A stretch of 23,709 nucleotides of DNA from Irineochytrium annulatum (taxonomy: Eukaryota > Chytridiomycota > Chytridiomycetes > Chytridiales > Chytridiaceae), in NCBI GenBank assembly GCA_027600665.1, contig JADGJL010000365.1, forward strand, positions 1 through 23,709, in the 5' to 3' direction. This document shows, one piece after another, positions 21,232 to 23,709 of this stretch; position 1 is the stretch's first letter; each line of letters starts with the position of its first letter. Under the pieces are notes generated by a model. The model worked only from the letters and a program-made list of their open reading frames with translations. It was not told the origin of the DNA and ran no database searches. Position numbers and translations under genes: made by a program.

Positions 21232-23345
21232 ATGACGGCAACGCTCGAGGACGAGGACTTCAGTGATGAGTCCGAGGAGCTCGAGGGCGAGATCCGGGCC
21301 ATCCTGTTTAGGGCCGTGATGAACCGGCCGTCGGCGCTGGACGACACGCGGATGGACGCGAAGGCGGCCCTGCTGCGAGGTAATTTTAACCTCCACAAAC
21401 CTTTTCTGAACAAAACTCAACGCCGGACGCCTGCTGATTTAATCTTTTTCTAGGGAAGCCAACGTTTGGGAAGATGCTGTTGGACCCCGAAACGCCGCTC
21501 GTCCCTGCAACGAGGGTCATGATGTTCCAGCTGTTCGATCTCCTGTACCTCGTGAACTCGTCAATGGGCCTCACCATCACGGGGAGGAAGGACGAGAAGT
21601 ACGAGAGCCTTCCCGATCACGACCGTCCGACATTTTCGTGTCAAGCGTTGGTTGGCGCCATCAACACGTTTGCCTCCGTTCGATGGGTGTACCCGCATAG
21701 GCGTGATCATGTCGATGTTATGACAAATCTGCATACTCAGGTTAGGAGCACTTCGGTTTTTTTGTTTTTGTTGCGTTCCCACGTGTATTTTCGGGGGCAT
21801 GGTTGCATTAACCCTCGCATGTAGCTGTATATCGCTCAATGGAAGAGGACCGGGAAGCCCCCAAAGCCAACGCGGATTTTCAATTTCGCCAATGTACGGA
21901 AAGGAAGCGAAGATGACCCTCTGAATAAGTTGATGGAACAAGGACTTCGGATTCGATGTGAAGAGGTTGGAATTTGTTCTATTGCCAAGCTGATGATTAA
22001 CACCGTGGTAGGTGGAAAGCACGATTAAAATGGGCGGGCAACTGCACAGACTTTTCACAAGGCATGAGTTTATTGGCTCGTTTGCGGCGCACCTGCATAG
22101 TGTGATGGAAATGATTCTCGAGATGGAGAACGAGTCAGCGGTATGATTGATTAAAATAACCTTATACTGAGTTTCACTTTATAGGAATCCCAAAAGGATT
22201 TATCGAACGCGAGAGGAGGGCCGCAATTGTTGAGCGAGCGTGACGATGCCAGTAGGGGCGGCAGAGCCGATGATATGGAAGAGGACGAAGAGGAATTCTA
22301 CGAAGCCGGCGACGAGTTCGACTCGAGGGTTCGTCCACCGTCAGTTGACGAGGAGACATTGGACGACGAAGCCGAGCTCGATTTCTCCGACGACGAGCGC
22401 GTGCAGGAGTTCACAGAGCTGATGAAGCGGTACGCGGTGCCGTATGTGAAAACCATGAAGAGAGAGTAAGTTCTCCAGATAACAACTTTTAGTTTTAACA
22501 TCATGTTCGTAGGCCGGAGGCCGACATGGAGTCCCTTTTCAGAAAACGTGAAAAGACGTTCTCGAATTCCGTTGGACCGAGCCCCAGGCGATCGGCAGCC
22601 AACTCGCCACCAGCGACTGTACGGCCTCACTCGAAGGGTCCCGCCCACGCCGTCGAGCGCTCGTCGCCTCAACGGAATGGGAAGCGGGCGAGCAAGGCCC
22701 GAAGCTTGGCGTCACCGGTGACCTCAGAACGCCGTCGGTCACCCACCCGCGACGGCGTCGAGGAGGAGGAACCTTTGGGTTCGGTGGCAAACGGCCGGCG
22801 GGCGGACAGGCTGCGGACGTCGACTGGGAGGGTGGAGGTGGGCGAGGACGAGGACAATGATGAGGCTCTCTCGGAGGCCAGAGCTGAGGAGATACGGAGG
22901 GTCGCGCGGGAGATGGCGGCGCAGGCGTTTAAGAATGCGGAGGCGAAAAAGAAGAAGCCGCGAAAGCCTCCGGGGGTCTGGCAGCCGCGCGAGCGCGAGG
23001 TTGTGGAGGACGCGGACGTCGATCACGTCGATGGGAACATCCCGCGGGCGGTGCGTCCGCCGCGCGAGAAGCAGGCGGGCAGGAAGAGGTGGACGGACGA
23101 GGAGGTCGCGGCGTTGGAGGATGGGATGAGGAGGTACGGGGTGGACTGGAAGTCGATCGTGGCCGCATATGGGAGCGCGGGGACCGGTGAATTGGCTGGC
23201 CGGACCAACATCAACCTGAAGGACAAGGTAATCAAAAAATTTGAATTTGCAACAAGTAATCGACGAAAAATAGGCGCGCAATGTAAAAAGGGACCGTTTA
23301 AAACAAGGACTTGACCCCGGGGTTTTTGAATTGGCGACAAATTAG
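21232..23345 (+). CDS. TRF-like telomere-repeat-binding factor (Tbf1/Taz1 type)
   Basis: Seven exons (21232-21379, 21454-21740, 21825-21965, 22012-22140, 22185-22465, 22513-23227, 23274-23345) join in frame to 590 aa. The N-terminal half (about 1-240) is helical and placed like a TRFH dimerisation domain (for example MMFQLFDLLYLVNSSMG, then AINTFASVRWVYP). A strongly acidic stretch follows at about 258-315, then a Ser/Arg-rich and basic linker. The C-terminus has a single Myb domain (about 518-575): RKRWTDEEVAALEDGMRRYG, VDWKSIVAAYG, then NLKDKARNVKR. The last is the telobox helix; the form LKDKARN and the longer loop before it are as in yeast Tbf1 and fission-yeast Taz1, whereas vertebrate TRFs have KDKWR/KDRWR. 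Expected role: binding double-stranded TTAGGG-type repeats at telomeres or as a subtelomeric/promoter factor. The last intron splits the telobox after LKDK. Confidence 0.87.
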
Positions 23346-23709
23346 TTACTGAAGACTAGCCGTGTTTTGCTGATGTTGAGCCGAATGAGAATTTGTAATA
23401 TATGCTGTAAGTTGCTGATGTTTCTTTTATTTGCTCCTTTGCACGCGTCAACTCTGGCGCAAAGATAGCTCTGGCGTGTTTTTCGCGTTTGCTGCAAGTG
23501 ATTTGGAAGTGCAGGACATGCTGTGGAAGGAACTGGACCGTTTCGCTCAGCCTACACTTGTGGCTCTTTTAAGATAGATACCTGCATATTTTATGACATT
23601 TGTTGCTCCTACTTGCACAACACATGAAAGTAATAACCCAGCATGCCCACTCTCGCGGACAAAGTTGTCCGCTGATGCCGCCTAAAATCCCCCCCTCCCC
23701 CCCCCCCCC
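23346..23709. other. Right contig end, 3' flank of the TRF-like gene
   Basis: No open frame of note follows the TRF-like stop codon. The stretch is AT-rich and ends in a C homopolymer (about 23689-23709) interrupted by one T. No telomeric repeat array is present even though the neighbouring gene encodes a telomere factor. The poly-C mirrors the left end and looks like an assembly or library effect. Confidence 0.5.

Noticed and set aside
1..23709. CRISPR arrays, bacterial operons, rRNA or tRNA genes, retrotransposon or viral genes
   Set aside because: None seen. The window is intron-rich eukaryotic DNA. No regular spacer arrays, cloverleaf genes, reverse transcriptase motifs or long terminal repeats were noticed by eye.
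23600..23709. Telomere at the right end, suggested by the nearby TRF-like gene
   Set aside because: No TTAGGG/CCCTAA repeats occur, only poly-C, and a gene for a telomere protein need not sit near a telomere.

Overview
This 23.7-kb, fairly GC-rich window is eukaryotic nuclear DNA, most likely from a flagellated (zoosporic, chytrid-like) fungus. Genes are densely packed. They are split by many tiny GT-AG introns, mostly 40-65 nt, several with a visible CTAAT/CTAAC-type branch site. Two gene families point to fungi: a Tbf1/Taz1-type telomere-repeat factor and a Yor1-like short ABCC transporter. A Chibby homologue, a basal-body/cilium protein, points to a lineage that keeps a flagellum. Both ends run into poly-C, so the window is probably a whole short contig.

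Layout. 1-967: no gene recognised. 968-2194 (-): multi-pass membrane protein of about 302 aa, 5 exons, orphan 7TM-like. 2773-10158 (-): one 7-exon gene of 2250 aa that fuses an NRPS-like adenylation domain, a phosphopantetheine carrier domain and a complete ABCC/MRP-type exporter. 10535-10975 (+): a decayed, inverted copy of the 7TM gene. 11272-19186 (+): UTP10/HEATR1, about 31 exons and 2093 aa, a ribosome-biogenesis scaffold. 19257-19673 (-): Chibby, 3 exons, 102 aa. 19853-20817 (-): arrestin-fold protein, 3 exons, 275 aa, with LPxY and PPxY motifs. 21232-23345 (+): TRF-like telomere-repeat-binding protein, 7 exons, 590 aa, with a C-terminal Myb/telobox.

The most striking feature is the adenylation-carrier-ABC exporter fusion. 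All six splice junctions keep the frame, and the A-domain, carrier and transporter motifs appear in order, so it reads as a single polypeptide. It would activate a carboxylate, load it on a pantetheine arm and carry its own exporter. No condensation, thioesterase or reductase domain is visible. An intact 7TM gene lies on one side of it and a broken inverted copy of that gene on the other, so this segment has been rearranged by duplication. The genes from 11.2 kb onward are conserved housekeeping or cytoskeletal genes and form an ordinary syntenic backdrop.

Exon structures were deduced by eye from frame continuity, splice signals and remembered family features. No alignment or transcript data were available.
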